This document shows, piece after piece, positions 15,609 through 26,951 of a stretch of DNA of 64,000 bases (the first letter of the stretch is position 1; every line of letters starts with the position of its first letter). The notes under the pieces are model-generated. The model was not told the origin of the DNA. It made no database searches and saw only the letters and a program-made list of their open reading frames with translations. The translations under genes were made by a program, and so were the position numbers. Location of the stretch: positions 1,710,001 through 1,774,000 of the forward strand of contig NZ_CP136419.1 of the NCBI RefSeq assembly GCF_039233145.1, written 5' to 3'. Source of the DNA: Moorella humiferrea. Lineage in GTDB: Bacteria > Bacillota > DSM-521 > Neomoorellales > Neomoorellaceae.

Positions 15609-15860
15609 CTAACCTAAATAACTCTTAAGCAACTCGGCAATGATCTCGTCCCGTTCGACACGCCGGATCAAATTACGAGCCCCTTTGTGGCTGGTGATAT
15701 ATGCCGGGTCTCCCGACAGGAGGTAACCGATTAACTGATTAATGGGATCATATCCCTTTTCCTTTAAGGCCGCCTGAACTTCCATCAGGACGTCCCGTAC
15801 CTGTACTTTCTCTTCTTTGTCGACTTTAAACATCATTGTTTCCTGCATGTCACCGGCCAT
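15609..15860 (-). CDS. ireB: IreB-family regulatory phosphoprotein (UPF0297)
   Basis: 83 residues; almost the entire family pattern is present: [56 protein letters not shown] and LLKSYL. In Enterococcus IreB is a substrate of the Ser/Thr kinase IreK and affects cephalosporin tolerance. The gene is 30 bp after alaS, its conserved neighbour in Firmicutes. Confidence 0.95.
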   Translation of the reverse strand: MAGDMQETMMFKVDKEEKVQVRDVLMEVQAALKEKGYDPINQLIGYLLSGDPAYITSHKGARNLIRRVERDEIIAELLKSYLG

Positions 15861-15890
15861 TGTCTGTAACCCCCTTGCGGTTTCCCGGCT

Positions 15891-18548
<2,658 letters not shown>

Positions 18549-18568
18549 TCAACTCCTCGTCAAAACTA

Positions 18569-18603
18569 AACCTCGCCCCCGCCCCGGGGCGGTGAACGAG
18601 GTT
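18569..18603 (-). promoter_or_regulatory. Hairpin in the alaS leader
   Basis: AACCTCG pairs with CGAGGTT, enclosing a GCCCC/GGGGC inner stem. One CCTCG (18597-18601) could alternatively pair with CGAGG at 18605-18609 or with the CGAGG that overlaps the ribosome site at 18555-18559. It may control termination or translation of alaS. Confidence 0.45.
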
Positions 18604-18624
18604 CCCTCGGCTAAATTTTTCTAC

Positions 18625-18653
18625 ATTATACCTGAAGGACCGAAGGTTGTCAA
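18625..18653 (-). promoter_or_regulatory. Consensus sigma-A promoter of the alaS operon
   Basis: Perfect -35 TTGACA (18648-18653), 17-bp spacer and perfect -10 TATAAT (18625-18630) on the minus strand. The -35 overlaps the last codons of the upstream methyltransferase gene. Confidence 0.85.
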
Positions 18654-19528
18654 TGAAGGTTCAACCCCCAGAAAAGATAACCTACGGTCATATCCCGGCG
18701 GGAAAGGTAACGACCGTTCACTAAACGGCTCTGGACATAATCGATTATGGTCCTGCGCACCGACGGCGTCAGTTCCAGGTGGGGATAAAAGAAAATCTCA
18801 AATTCTTCTACTGCCTGTTCCGGCTCCATTTCCCGGGTGCTTACAATCCTTTCCACCTCCAGGGAGGGGCAATATCCCCAGGCGTAAAGAATATGAAAAA
18901 TATATAAAACGTCTGCCGGTATTGCCGGCATTTCGCCTCCTACCAGCTTCCGCCACAACTCTTCACGCCCGCTGATCTCCTGACGCAGGTGACCGGCCAG
19001 CAGACAGGCGTTACTGGAAGCGGCGATCATTTTCTTCAAAGTGTCTGTATCTTTAATGCCGGGGCTCATAAGGGCCAGCACCAGGTCAAATCGGCCGCGC
19101 CATCCCTGTTTGTCTAGATCTACGTCTTCCCAGGTCATTTGAACTGCCTCAATATTGGTTACGCCCTCTTTTGCGGCCCGCTCTTTAAGGAGGGCGAGCA
19201 TCTCCTCTGCCGGGTCCAGGGCTATCACCCGCCGCGCCCGGCGGGCCAGGGGCAGGGCATAATTGCCCGTACCGCAACCGATATCCAGTATCTCTAGATT
19301 CCGGTCCAAACCGCCGTGGTGCCCCAGCCAGTAGAGGACCCGGGCCACCCTCTGCTTCCCCTCTTCCCCACCGGCCAGGCGGGCAAAATGGCCGGCGCGC
19401 CGGTTCCAGTAGCCGGTACCTTCGCGATCCGGCCGGCGCCGGCCGTAGAGGGACTGCCGGCGCTCCTCCTGCCAGGCCTTTTCCCAGAAGTCGGCCTGCT
19501 GAAATAGGGGTGTTTCCGCATTTACCAT
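18650..19528 (-). CDS. Class I SAM-dependent methyltransferase
   Basis: 292 residues. A Rossmann-type methyltransferase core lies at about 75-185: ILDIGCGTGNYALPLA is motif I, VIALDPAEEML motif II and FDLVLALMSPGI the acidic strand. The N-terminus contains a basic stretch (RRPDREGTGYWNRRAGHFARL). Proteins of this form are found in acetogens and sulfate reducers next to unrelated genes, and the substrate cannot be told from the sequence. It lies between a terminator and the alaS promoter. Confidence 0.8.
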   Translation of the reverse strand: MVNAETPLFQQADFWEKAWQEERRQSLYGRRRPDREGTGYWNRRAGHFARLAGGEEGKQRVARVLYWLGHHGGLDRNLEILDIGCGTGNYALPLARRARRVIALDPAEEMLALLKERAAKEGVTNIEAVQMTWEDVDLDKQGWRGRFDLVLALMSPGIKDTDTLKKMIAASSNACLLAGHLRQEISGREELWRKLVGGEMPAIPADVLYIFHILYAWGYCPSLEVERIVSTREMEPEQAVEEFEIFFYPHLELTPSVRRTIIDYVQSRLVNGRYLSRRDMTVGYLFWGLNLH

Positions 19529-19601
19529 AAATAAATCACCTCTGCCCCTATTTTATCCCTTTGCAGGTATTTTTCCAGGGACAATTTTGTTAAAATTAAA
19601 G

Positions 19602-19627
19602 GCCCCTCCCTTTTTCCCGAGAGGGGC
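19602..19627 (-). terminator. Terminator after ygeY
   Basis: GCCCCTC/GAGGGGC stem with a 12-nt loop, 22 bp past the ygeY stop; minus-strand tail CTTTAATTTTAAC. The plus-strand tail GTTTCTTTTTG is also U-rich. Confidence 0.7.
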
Positions 19628-19648
19628 GTTTCTTTTTGTGTCCGGGCT

Positions 19649-20854
19649 TTATTTGGCCAGCATTTCACTTAAAATCGTGGGGAAGAAAGCATAAAATTCG
19701 GTAGAACGCACAACGTCTTCAATGGGCACCTGGTCGAGGACGGAGTGGGCATATACCTCATCGCCGGGTCCGAAGCCGATGGCAGGGATACCGGCTTTAC
19801 CCACCCAGTAGGTGCCGTTGGTGCTGAAAACCCACTTGCCTACACCGGTAGGCTTGCCGAAAAGCTCTTCATATGTTTTGAGGCCGGCCTTAACCAGGAG
19901 GTGATCCTCCGGCAGAGCCCAGGCCGGGAAGTATTTATCGACTTTAAAGACAAAACCGGTGTAGCTGGGTTCATTAAATTCCAGCACTTCCACCACACCG
20001 CCGTGGGGTTCCGCCACTTTGCGCACCTGCTCCACGGCCATTTCCTGGGTTTCCCCGAAGGTAAGACGGCGGTCGATGTAAATAAAGCACTCGTCGGGCA
20101 GGGCGTTGATGGATGGAGTCTTGCAGTGAATGTCGGTAACGGCAATGGATCCTTTCCCCAAGAAGGGATCGTCAATGAATTCATCGCCCATTTGGCTGAT
20201 ACCCTTGATAATCTCCGCCATCTTGTAAACGGCATTAATCCCCCGCTCGGGGGCGCTGGCGTGACAGGTACGCCCTTTAGTCGTAACTTTCATCTCCACG
20301 CGGCCGCGGTGCCCGCGGTAGATGTTCATCTTCGTGGGTTCGCCTATAACTACAAAGTCCGGTTTAATTTTATCGGTAACCACCAGGGAATTAGGGGCCA
20401 CGCCGTCGCAGATTTCTTCGATATTACCAAAGTAGTACAGGGTGAAGTCTTGGGTCAGGCCCAGGTCCTTTATAATTTTGAGGCCGTAGACCATACCCGG
20501 CGTCGAATTTTTTTCATCCCCGGCACCCAGGCCGTAGAAGATGCCGTTTTCCACCTTGCCTTGATAAGGATCCCATTGCCACTGGTCGGAATCGGCTATA
20601 TCCACCGTGTCAATATGGCTGTCGTAAAGCAAAACCCTGGAACCGTTGCCGATACGGCCGACGATATTGCCCATACTGTCCAGAAAAACTTCGTCAAAAC
20701 CCAGCTTCTTCATTTCCTGGCCGATGCGTTCGGCCACCGCCTTGATGTTTCCATTGGGGCTGGGAATGGCGACGATGTCCCGTAAAAACTGAATGATATC
20801 CTCCCGGTATTTTTCGACTTCCGCCTTAATCTTTCTGATGGTCTCCTCGTGCAT
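19649..20854 (-). CDS. ygeY: YgeY-family M20 metallopeptidase, selenium-metabolism-linked hydrolase
   Basis: 401 residues from ATG 20852-20854 (GGGAGGAGG seven bases upstream). It is an M20 amidohydrolase-type enzyme: zinc ligands in YDSHIDTVDIADSD, GLGAGDEKN and YFGNIEEICDG, then VVIGEPT and, near the end, EVYAHSVLDQVPIEDV. The close agreement with YgeY, a family that follows selenium-dependent molybdenum hydroxylase genes, is the reason for the name. No such hydroxylase is in the window; selD lies 18 kb away. A general deacylase or dipeptidase role is possible. Confidence 0.82.
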   Translation of the reverse strand: MHEETIRKIKAEVEKYREDIIQFLRDIVAIPSPNGNIKAVAERIGQEMKKLGFDEVFLDSMGNIVGRIGNGSRVLLYDSHIDTVDIADSDQWQWDPYQGKVENGIFYGLGAGDEKNSTPGMVYGLKIIKDLGLTQDFTLYYFGNIEEICDGVAPNSLVVTDKIKPDFVVIGEPTKMNIYRGHRGRVEMKVTTKGRTCHASAPERGINAVYKMAEIIKGISQMGDEFIDDPFLGKGSIAVTDIHCKTPSINALPDECFIYIDRRLTFGETQEMAVEQVRKVAEPHGGVVEVLEFNEPSYTGFVFKVDKYFPAWALPEDHLLVKAGLKTYEELFGKPTGVGKWVFSTNGTYWVGKAGIPAIGFGPGDEVYAHSVLDQVPIEDVVRSTEFYAFFPTILSEMLAK

Positions 20855-20975
20855 CGAGCTTCCTCCTCCCGGCATCTTAATTTTACTTTAATTGAGTCGC
20901 TATTTTTAACCTACAGTTAAGTTATTTCCACACCGATTGCAAAATTCCTGCCGCGACGGCAAAGATTCGTATAAA

Positions 20976-22013
20976 TTAACTGCTAACTAAACGCGCCCAA
21001 ATAAATTTGATTACAGTGCTGCCAATGGCCGTAAGAGGTACTGCCAGGAGCAGCCCTCCCACCCCCCAGAGTTCCCCGCCGGCTAGAAGGACGAAAATAA
21101 CCGCCAGGGGATGGAGGCCGACGCTGCCGCTTAGGATCCGCGGTGCCAGCCAGCTGCCCTCGATCTGTTGGACGACAGCCATAACAAATAAGGCATAAAG
21201 GGCCGTCCTTTTCCCTTCCAAGAGGGTGAGGGTTAATACGGGGACCGCCCCGATTATAGGTCCAAAATAGGGAATTAAATCGGCCAGGCCTACCACTACT
21301 GCCAGAATTACGGCATATCGCGAACCGATTAAGGCCAGCCCGATGCCGGTCAAAAAGCCAACGATAAGGGATACCAGAAGATGGCCGCGGATAAAGCTAG
21401 TCAGTATCCGATCTATCTCCGTCCATAAACCGAAAACGTCTTCTTTTATCTGTAGGGGTAACAAATGACCGGCCGCCCGGCCGATTTGCTCGCTATCGCG
21501 TAATAGGTAATAGGTGAGAACAGGCGCTAATAAAAAGCTGGGGGCTCCCGCTAGGAGGTTAAGGAGCCCCTGCAGGGCCCGCCGGGCGGCCTGCTGAAAG
21601 GTATTGCTTAAACCAATGAAGGAATCATCCAGCAAGCGGCGTAGGCCAGCAGGCAGCGCCACTTCATTGTATCTCTGGTAAAATTTCCCTAATAGTCCTT
21701 CCACTTCGGTCGTGAAGATAGGCAGATGTAACAGGAATTCATTTAATTCCCGTACCAGCTTGGGCAAGATAAATAAAGGCACCGGCAGGAAAAGAATAAA
21801 AACAAGGAAATAAAGAAGTAAAATGGCCGCAGGACGCTTCAATCCCCTTTTTTCCAGCTTTACCATGGCCGGCTTCAAAAGATAGGCCAGGAAAGCCGCC
21901 AGGAAAAAGGGAGTTAAAACGGTGCGCACCCGGTAGAGAAAATACAAGGCGGCGGTTAAAAAAAGCCCGGCACCTACCAGGCGTAAAATCTTCATGACCC
22001 GCTTTGCCGTCAT
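20976..22013 (-). CDS. AI-2E family permease (YtvI/PerM-like)
   Basis: 345 residues with about seven or eight transmembrane segments: helices near 10-50 and 60-85, an extracellular region about 90-150, then 155-175 and a cluster 205-335. The C-terminal signature GLADLIPYFGPIIGAVP is typical of AI-2E/PerM proteins. The family exports small molecules, and in some bacteria Na+ in exchange for H+; the cargo here is unknown. A similar gene (yrrI) lies close to alaS in Bacilli, so this is part of the conserved block. Confidence 0.9.
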   Translation of the reverse strand: MTAKRVMKILRLVGAGLFLTAALYFLYRVRTVLTPFFLAAFLAYLLKPAMVKLEKRGLKRPAAILLLYFLVFILFLPVPLFILPKLVRELNEFLLHLPIFTTEVEGLLGKFYQRYNEVALPAGLRRLLDDSFIGLSNTFQQAARRALQGLLNLLAGAPSFLLAPVLTYYLLRDSEQIGRAAGHLLPLQIKEDVFGLWTEIDRILTSFIRGHLLVSLIVGFLTGIGLALIGSRYAVILAVVVGLADLIPYFGPIIGAVPVLTLTLLEGKRTALYALFVMAVVQQIEGSWLAPRILSGSVGLHPLAVIFVLLAGGELWGVGGLLLAVPLTAIGSTVIKFIWARLVSS

Positions 22014-22025
22014 GTTACTTCCAAC

Positions 22026-22211
22026 CTAAATTTGCGTGCGGCGGCGGACGACTCCCCTGGAACGAAGGGGCGCAGGTTCCTCCGGCTCCATAAAGGTCGA
22101 AGGCTCCTGGGAAGGCTTAATAAAGGTTTCCCGCGAACTTTTCCAGGCGACGCCGATTATGGCCCCCATTATCCCGCCGGTGATAAAACCCCGCCAGAAA
22201 CTCAAGGCCAC
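22026..22211 (-). CDS. Small YtxH-like membrane-anchored protein
   Basis: 61 residues; one N-terminal hydrophobic, glycine-rich helix (FWRGFITGGIMGAIIGVAW) followed by a polar, basic tail ending RGVVRRRTQI. Such glycine-zipper proteins resemble YtxH, but the tail is too short to be sure. It lies 12 bp upstream of the AI-2E permease gene and is probably cotranscribed. Confidence 0.6.
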   Translation of the reverse strand: MALSFWRGFITGGIMGAIIGVAWKSSRETFIKPSQEPSTFMEPEEPAPLRSRGVVRRRTQI

Positions 22212-22221
22212 TTTGTCCCTC

Positions 22222-22371
22222 CTACCCTTCCAGGGATATTAAAGTTCCATCCTCGGCAACATTAAAAATCTCCCGACGCTCGTTAAATTCTACAAAACAG
22301 TCCCAGCAGTAATATTGATCCGTGCCGATTTTACCGACCGATTTGCTGCCGCAGTGGGGACAATTTATCAT
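22222..22371 (-). CDS. Small zinc-ribbon protein (49 aa)
   Basis: Found by reading the minus strand between two annotated genes: ATG at 22369-22371 follows GGGAG and encodes 49 residues with no stop until 22222. The N-terminus MINCPHCGSKSVGKIG and YYCWDCFVEF give a CPHC...CWDC zinc ribbon. The remaining part (VEFNERREIFNVAEDGTLISL) looks like a small beta domain. Function unknown. It is 22 bp after the PRC-barrel gene and 10 bp before the YtxH-like gene, so probably in one operon. Confidence 0.75.
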   Translation of the reverse strand: MINCPHCGSKSVGKIGTDQYYCWDCFVEFNERREIFNVAEDGTLISLEG

Positions 22372-22393
22372 CGTTATCACTCCCGGGTAAAAA

Positions 22394-22852
22394 CTACCAA
22401 ATAATTATTCCTTGGCTTTCCCATTTAAAGTCGCCTGTCAAAGGAACTTCCCGCCGGCCTTCCAGCAGGTCGTTGACCAGGCCGGTTGATACTTCCAGGG
22501 CTTTCACCTGGCCGGAAGGAAGGTCAACAACCAGATCTTCTACCAGGCCCAGTTCCTGGCCGTCACGGTTTAAAAGGCGCAGGCCTTTTATCTCCTGCCA
22601 TCGTCTCAACCCGGCCGGCAACTCACTGTCGATGGAGTCCGTCCCGGCAACAGTAAAGGTTTTAGGACCCCGTGACTGTAACTTGTCAAAGGTTATTACC
22701 CTGGGCTGCTGCAGCCAGCCGCCTTCAGCCAGGACCAGGGCTTTTACCTGGGCGGATTTTTCGTCGTATAGCAGATCTTGAACCCGGCCCACTTCTTCTC
22801 CCCTTTCCTGGTTGAGGACCGGCAGCCCCACCAGTTCCCTCCCCTTGGGCAT
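22394..22852 (-). CDS. Protein with two PRC-barrel domains
   Basis: 152 residues from ATG 22850-22852 (GGAGG six bases upstream). Residues 3-70 (GRELVGLPVLNQERGEEVG, VQDLLYDEKS) and 80-150 (IKGLRLLNRDGQELGLVED) are two PRC-barrel units. Bacillus yrrD, beside mnmA and alaS, is of the same kind, so position supports the call. PRC-barrels are small RNA- or protein-binding modules; no specific function known. Confidence 0.85.
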   Translation of the reverse strand: MPKGRELVGLPVLNQERGEEVGRVQDLLYDEKSAQVKALVLAEGGWLQQPRVITFDKLQSRGPKTFTVAGTDSIDSELPAGLRRWQEIKGLRLLNRDGQELGLVEDLVVDLPSGQVKALEVSTGLVNDLLEGRREVPLTGDFKWESQGIIIW

Positions 22853-22919
22853 GGTCAAACCTCCGCCAAAAAAGATAACCTTCCTCTAGTATAACCAGGG
22901 AAGGTTACCAATATGCCCT

Positions 22920-24026
22920 TCATTCCCGGGCCGAGACTGCCTCGATGGTACCGCCGCCTACCACCAGTTCACCCTGATAATAAACAACAGCCTGACCGGG
23001 GGTAATGGCGCGCTGGGGTTCGTCAAATTCTACCCTAGCCCGTCCCCCTTCCATAGGATATAATGTTGCCGCCGCCTCGGGGGCCCGGTAACGAATCTTC
23101 GCCGTTATCCGCACCCGGGTGGGAGGCTTTTCCCACAGGATGTAATTATTGTCCCGCGCATAAAGGACGCGCTGCTCCAGGTCTTCCTTATCGCCTACCA
23201 CCACGGCGTTACGCTCCGGGTCCAGGGCCACCACAAAACAAGGTTTTCCCATGGCCAGTCCCAGGCCCCGGCGTTGACCGATGGTATAATAGGGAAGACC
23301 TTCATGGCGCCCGATTATCCGTCCTTCCGTGTCTAAAATGGGGCCCGGTTTTATATCCCGCGCCGCCCTGGTACGGAGAAAATGGCGATAGTCTCCCTCG
23401 GTGATAAAACAAATATCCTGGGATTCGGCTTTTTGAGCTACCGGGAGTCCGTATTTTTGGGCTAGCTCGCGTACTTCTCGTTTAGTATAATCCCCGAGGG
23501 GAAGGAGGGTATGGGCCAGCTGTTCCTGGGTAAAGGAATAGAGGAAGTAACTTTGATCCTTTTCACGATCGCGGCCCTTAGCCAGGAAATACCGATCCCC
23601 CTCGGCATCATAAAGACGGCGGGCGTAATGGCCGGTGGCTAGATAATCCATCCCCAGGGCGCGCGCCTTTTTTAAAAGCACGTCAAAGCGCACCTTGCGG
23701 TTGCAAACGATGCAGGGGTTGGGAGTTTCCCCCTTCAGATATGAAGCTACAAAGTAATCTATAACTTTACGTTCAAAGACGTCACGAAAGTTTAAGACAT
23801 AATATGGTATATCCAGGATACCGGCGACCCGGCGGGCATCCTCCACGGCGGACAGGCTGCAACATCCCGTTTCACCTTGCGGCGGCGGCAAATCTTCCGG
23901 CCACTGGTTGAGGGTAACGCCGATGACTTCGTAACCGGCTTCCTTCAGTAAAGCAGCGGCCGTAGAACTGTCCACGCCGCCGCTCATGGCTACCATTACC
24001 TTTGCCTTGTGGGCCGCTTTGGCCAC
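22920..24026 (-). CDS. mnmA: tRNA-specific 2-thiouridylase MnmA
   Basis: 368 residues; puts the 2-thio group on U34 of Lys, Glu and Gln tRNAs. PP-loop ATPase motif VAMSGGVDSSTAA at 12-24, the persulfide-related Cys pair (NPCIVCNRKVRFD and ESQDICFI), RDREKDQSYFL and TIGQRRGLG. It takes sulfur from IscS, encoded just upstream in the same direction through iscU. The GTG start is marked by GGCAGGGG; an internal start cannot be excluded. Confidence 0.95.
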   Translation of the reverse strand: MAKAAHKAKVMVAMSGGVDSSTAAALLKEAGYEVIGVTLNQWPEDLPPPQGETGCCSLSAVEDARRVAGILDIPYYVLNFRDVFERKVIDYFVASYLKGETPNPCIVCNRKVRFDVLLKKARALGMDYLATGHYARRLYDAEGDRYFLAKGRDREKDQSYFLYSFTQEQLAHTLLPLGDYTKREVRELAQKYGLPVAQKAESQDICFITEGDYRHFLRTRAARDIKPGPILDTEGRIIGRHEGLPYYTIGQRRGLGLAMGKPCFVVALDPERNAVVVGDKEDLEQRVLYARDNNYILWEKPPTRVRITAKIRYRAPEAAATLYPMEGGRARVEFDEPQRAITPGQAVVYYQGELVVGGGTIEAVSARE

Positions 24027-24051
24027 CCCCTGCCTTTAATTTTCTCCCTTT

Positions 24052-24432
24052 TTAAGAGGCCTTCTTATTCTTATTCTGGTAATCCTCGATGGCTTTATGC
24101 AGGGCATCGGCGGCCAGGTTGGAACAATGCATCTTCTGGGCCGGCAGACCGTCCAACGCCTCGGCCACCGCTTTATTGGTTATCTGCAGCGCTTCCTCTA
24201 TGGTTTTTCCCTTAACCATTTCCGTCACCATACTGCTGGTAGCAATGGCCGCACCGCAGCCAAAGGTTTTAAATTTACAATCTTTGATAACGCCGTCTTC
24301 CACCAGGATATAAAGGCGCATAATGTCGCCGCAAACGGGGTTGCCTACTTCGCCAACGCCGCTGGGATTCTCAATTTCCCCCACATTGCGCGGATTGGTG
24401 AAATGGTCCATGACCTTTTCGGAATACACCAT
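24052..24432 (-). CDS. iscU: Iron-sulfur cluster scaffold protein IscU/NifU-like
   Basis: 126 residues from ATG 24430-24432 (AAGGGAG upstream). The three scaffold cysteines are present (NPVCGD, KTFGCGAA, KMHCSNLA) together with the nearby GD and K residues. It receives sulfur from IscS to build Fe-S clusters. It starts 22 bp after iscS, and MnmA follows, the usual order in Clostridia. A two-part NifU is unlikely, as the chain is only the N-terminal scaffold. Confidence 0.95.
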   Translation of the reverse strand: MVYSEKVMDHFTNPRNVGEIENPSGVGEVGNPVCGDIMRLYILVEDGVIKDCKFKTFGCGAAIATSSMVTEMVKGKTIEEALQITNKAVAEALDGLPAQKMHCSNLAADALHKAIEDYQNKNKKAS

Positions 24433-24454
24433 GCTCACTCCCTTGTTTCTCCTT

Positions 24455-25621
24455 TTATTTTTTGTTGTATAAAGGAGACATGGCCCGCAAGCGGGCTACT
24501 ATTTCGGGCATCACTTCCAGGACGTAGTCTATATCGGCTTCCGTATTGCCGCGACCCAAGGTCATACGCACCGAACCGTGGGCCACTTCATGGGGTATGC
24601 CCATGGCCAGCAGGACATGGGACGGGTCCAGGGAACCGGAGGTGCAGGCCGATCCGCTGGAGGCGCAAATACCCTTCATATCCAGACTTAAAAGCAGGGA
24701 TTCGCCTTCCACATAGCGGAAGCTGAAGTTGGCGTTGGTGGCCACGCGTTTCTCCAGGTCACCGTTCACCTGCACATCCTCAATCCGCTCCAGGATGCCC
24801 TTTATCAGCCTGTCCCGCAGGGCTTTAAGCCGCGGCATTTCCTGCGGGAGCTCCTGTCTGGCCAGTTCCGCCGCCCGACCGAAGCCCACAATGCCCGGCA
24901 TATTTTCCGTACCGGCCCGGCGCTTGCGTTCTTGGCCGCCCCCATGGAGGATGGGGGTGATCTTTGTGCCTTTACGGATATAAAGGCATCCCACGCCTTT
25001 GGGCCCGTATATCTTATGGGCGGAGGCCGAGAGCAAGTCCACATTCAGTTCATCGACATTAACGGGGATTTTGCCCACGCTCTGGACGGCGTCGGTATGG
25101 AAGACAATCCCCCGTTCCCGGGCCAGGTGCCCTATTTCTTTAATGGGCTGGATAGTACCTACTTCATTGTTGACGTGCATGACACTGATAAGAATGGTTT
25201 CGTCGGTAATGGCTTCTTCCACATCCTCCACCCGTACCAGGCCTTCCGGGGTCACCGGCAGAAAAGTTACTTTGAAACCCTGGCGCATTAAATACTGGGC
25301 CGTATGCAAGACGGCGTGGTGTTCGATACTGGAGGTTATAATATGGCGGCCCTTTTTCTCGTTAGCCGCCGCCGTGCCGATAAGGGCCAGGTTATCGGCC
25401 TCAGTGCCGCCGCTGGTGAAAACGATCTCCTCAGGTCTGGCCCCAATCAGGCCTGCCACCTTTTCCCGTGCTTCATCCAGGGCTTTTTTGGCCTCCCGAC
25501 CGTAGCTGTAAATGGTGGAAGGGTTGCCAAAGGCCTCTTCTTTAAGAAAGGGCAGCATGGCTTCCAGGACTTCCGGCCGCACCGGTGTAGTAGCGCTATG
25601 ATCTAAGTAAACCCTGCGCAT
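24455..25621 (-). CDS. iscS: Cysteine desulfurase (IscS/NifS)
   Basis: 388 residues. PLP-dependent desulfurase: YLDHSATTPVRPEV at the N-terminus, TSGGTEADNLAL, SIEHHAV for the cofactor-stacking His, SASAHKIYGPKGVG for the PLP lysine, and the catalytic loop Cys in SGSACTSGSLDPSHVL. It provides persulfide sulfur to IscU, MnmA and other tRNA thiolases. Preceded by iscR in the same transcript. Confidence 0.96.
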   Translation of the reverse strand: MRRVYLDHSATTPVRPEVLEAMLPFLKEEAFGNPSTIYSYGREAKKALDEAREKVAGLIGARPEEIVFTSGGTEADNLALIGTAAANEKKGRHIITSSIEHHAVLHTAQYLMRQGFKVTFLPVTPEGLVRVEDVEEAITDETILISVMHVNNEVGTIQPIKEIGHLARERGIVFHTDAVQSVGKIPVNVDELNVDLLSASAHKIYGPKGVGCLYIRKGTKITPILHGGGQERKRRAGTENMPGIVGFGRAAELARQELPQEMPRLKALRDRLIKGILERIEDVQVNGDLEKRVATNANFSFRYVEGESLLLSLDMKGICASSGSACTSGSLDPSHVLLAMGIPHEVAHGSVRMTLGRGNTEADIDYVLEVMPEIVARLRAMSPLYNKK

Positions 25622-25641
25622 AATTCCACCCTTTTCTTTCG

Positions 25642-26094
25642 CTAGATATAATACATATAATGCTTTTCGTCTTGCTGCATTTTACTTGCTTTATCGACCA
25701 TGTCGGCTAGGGTAAAGCTGTCCAGGACGCTGCTGATGCTGTCCCGCACCTTTTCCCAGATGCCCCTGGTGACACAGGTTTCTGCCCGCTCGCAGGAGTC
25801 ACCTTCCCCGTCATTCAAACAATCAACCGGAGCAATGGGACCCTCCAGCACGCGGATGATATCCCCCACGGTAATTTCCTCCGGTTCACGGGCCAGGATA
25901 TAACCGCCCTGGGCGCCCCGGACGCTTTTTACCAGGCCGGCTTTCCGCAAAACGGCAATTAGCTGTTCCAGGTAGTGCTCGGAAATATCCTGCCTTTCAG
26001 CCACGCTTTTAATGGGGATGGGGCCTTCGCCGTAATGCTGGGCCAGGTCGAACATGGCGCGTAGTCCGTATTCACCCCGCGTCGAGAGTTTCAC
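25642..26094 (-). CDS. iscR: Rrf2-family regulator IscR-like
   Basis: 150 residues from GTG 26092-26094, chosen because the family start KLSTRGEYGLRAMFDLA follows immediately and GGAGGTGG precedes it. A winged helix (5-60) precedes a dimerisation helix; three cysteines (VDCLNDGEGDSCERAETC) match the Fe-S ligand pattern of IscR. The predicted role is feedback control of the iscS-iscU-mnmA operon by Fe-S status; CymR-type cysteine regulation is less likely as CymR lacks the three Cys. Confidence 0.93.
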   Translation of the reverse strand: MKLSTRGEYGLRAMFDLAQHYGEGPIPIKSVAERQDISEHYLEQLIAVLRKAGLVKSVRGAQGGYILAREPEEITVGDIIRVLEGPIAPVDCLNDGEGDSCERAETCVTRGIWEKVRDSISSVLDSFTLADMVDKASKMQQDEKHYMYYI

Positions 26095-26134
26095 CCCACC
26101 ACCTCCAATCCCTAGTGGTTTGCTCGGTAATAAT

Positions 26135-26163
26135 ATCTTAGCAGCCGACTCGGATATTGTCAA
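26135..26163 (-). promoter_or_regulatory. Promoter of iscR-iscS-iscU-mnmA
   Basis: Minus strand: TTGACA (26158-26163), 17-bp spacer, TAAGAT (26135-26140), 41 bp before the iscR GTG. The spacer includes ATATCCGAGTCGGCTGC, whose ATATCCGAGTCGG part resembles an Rrf2 half-site. Confidence 0.7.
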
Positions 26164-26246
26164 TGTTAAAGTTGACTTTTTTACTCTGCTTTTTAAATTA
26201 CCCCGGGTGGAAAGAAAATATACCATACAGGGCCGCATAAAAAATA

Positions 26247-26269
26247 GCCCCGGAGGTTACTGCCAGGGC
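26247..26269 (-). terminator. Possible terminator of the cytochrome b gene
   Basis: Imperfect GCCC-GG/CC-GGGC stem on the minus strand followed by TATTTTTTATG, 11 bp after the stop. Confidence 0.5.
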
Positions 26270-26279
26270 CAGGGTGGTA

Positions 26280-26951
26280 TTAATCGCTGCTTAACTTCTT
26301 TTGCAATTTTTCATACCATAAAGAATGCCTCTTACGGACATACTCCTCATCTACGTAGCCGGTAAACATACCGGGCAAAAGGGGCCGGTTGGCTTTAAAG
26401 ATAAAGGCCGCCAGGTGGGCAATAATGCCGACTATAATCATTACCATTCCCAGGTTATGCAGGTTGGTAGCCCAGTCAAGAAGAGTATCAGAAAAAGTTA
26501 TGCCCGGGAAATTTTTAATCACTTTAATGAATCCGGTAACAATAAGCAAGAGTAGGTTAAAGGCAATAAAAGCATAGGCCACACGTTGCTCAGCCAGGTA
26601 CTTATCAGCAGGAGGCTCTTCACCAAACCCCAGCATGGCTTTGATAACGATTAAAGACTCTCTGACATCGCCGCGACGGGGCAGGATAGTAAACTCGCGG
26701 CGCAAGCTGTGATAAACGATATGAAAAGCAGCCGCAAATACCAGCCAGATAGCCGCTACATAATGCAGGGTAAGGGTAATGTGGAAATTAGAGGACCAGG
26801 TTAAGCCCGGAATCTTATCAACCATATAGCGCTGGTAAAGGGGTAATTGCCCCAGGCCGCTGAAGATCAGGAGAAAGGTAGAAACGGCTACTGACCAGTG
26901 CACGAACCGTACCGCGAGGCTATGCCTTTTAATGCGCCCGTTTTTATTCAT
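26280..26951 (-). CDS. Formate-dehydrogenase-type cytochrome b561 (gamma subunit)
   Basis: 223 residues; ATG 26949-26951 selected because the ribosome site AAAGGTGATGG lies inside the end of the upstream gene, which overlaps by 8 bases. Four helices are visible (about 14-36, 57-78, 118-140, 158-180). His residues in RHSLAVRFVHW and LHYVAAIW and LHNLGMVM fit haem b ligands, as in FdnI. It would anchor the ferredoxin-type partner to the membrane and pass electrons to or from menaquinone. The catalytic molybdenum or tungsten subunit is not nearby, so the electron partner is unknown. Confidence 0.85.
   Translation of the reverse strand: MNKNGRIKRHSLAVRFVHWSVAVSTFLLIFSGLGQLPLYQRYMVDKIPGLTWSSNFHITLTLHYVAAIWLVFAAAFHIVYHSLRREFTILPRRGDVRESLIVIKAMLGFGEEPPADKYLAEQRVAYAFIAFNLLLLIVTGFIKVIKNFPGITFSDTLLDWATNLHNLGMVMIIVGIIAHLAAFIFKANRPLLPGMFTGYVDEEYVRKRHSLWYEKLQKKLSSD

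Noticed and set aside
20876-20975. A fourth copy of the sulfur-island element before ygeY (GTCGCTATTTTT).
   Set aside because: Only the TCGCTAT end is similar; the TTxGxTATT half is missing, so it is below what chance would give in AT-rich DNA.
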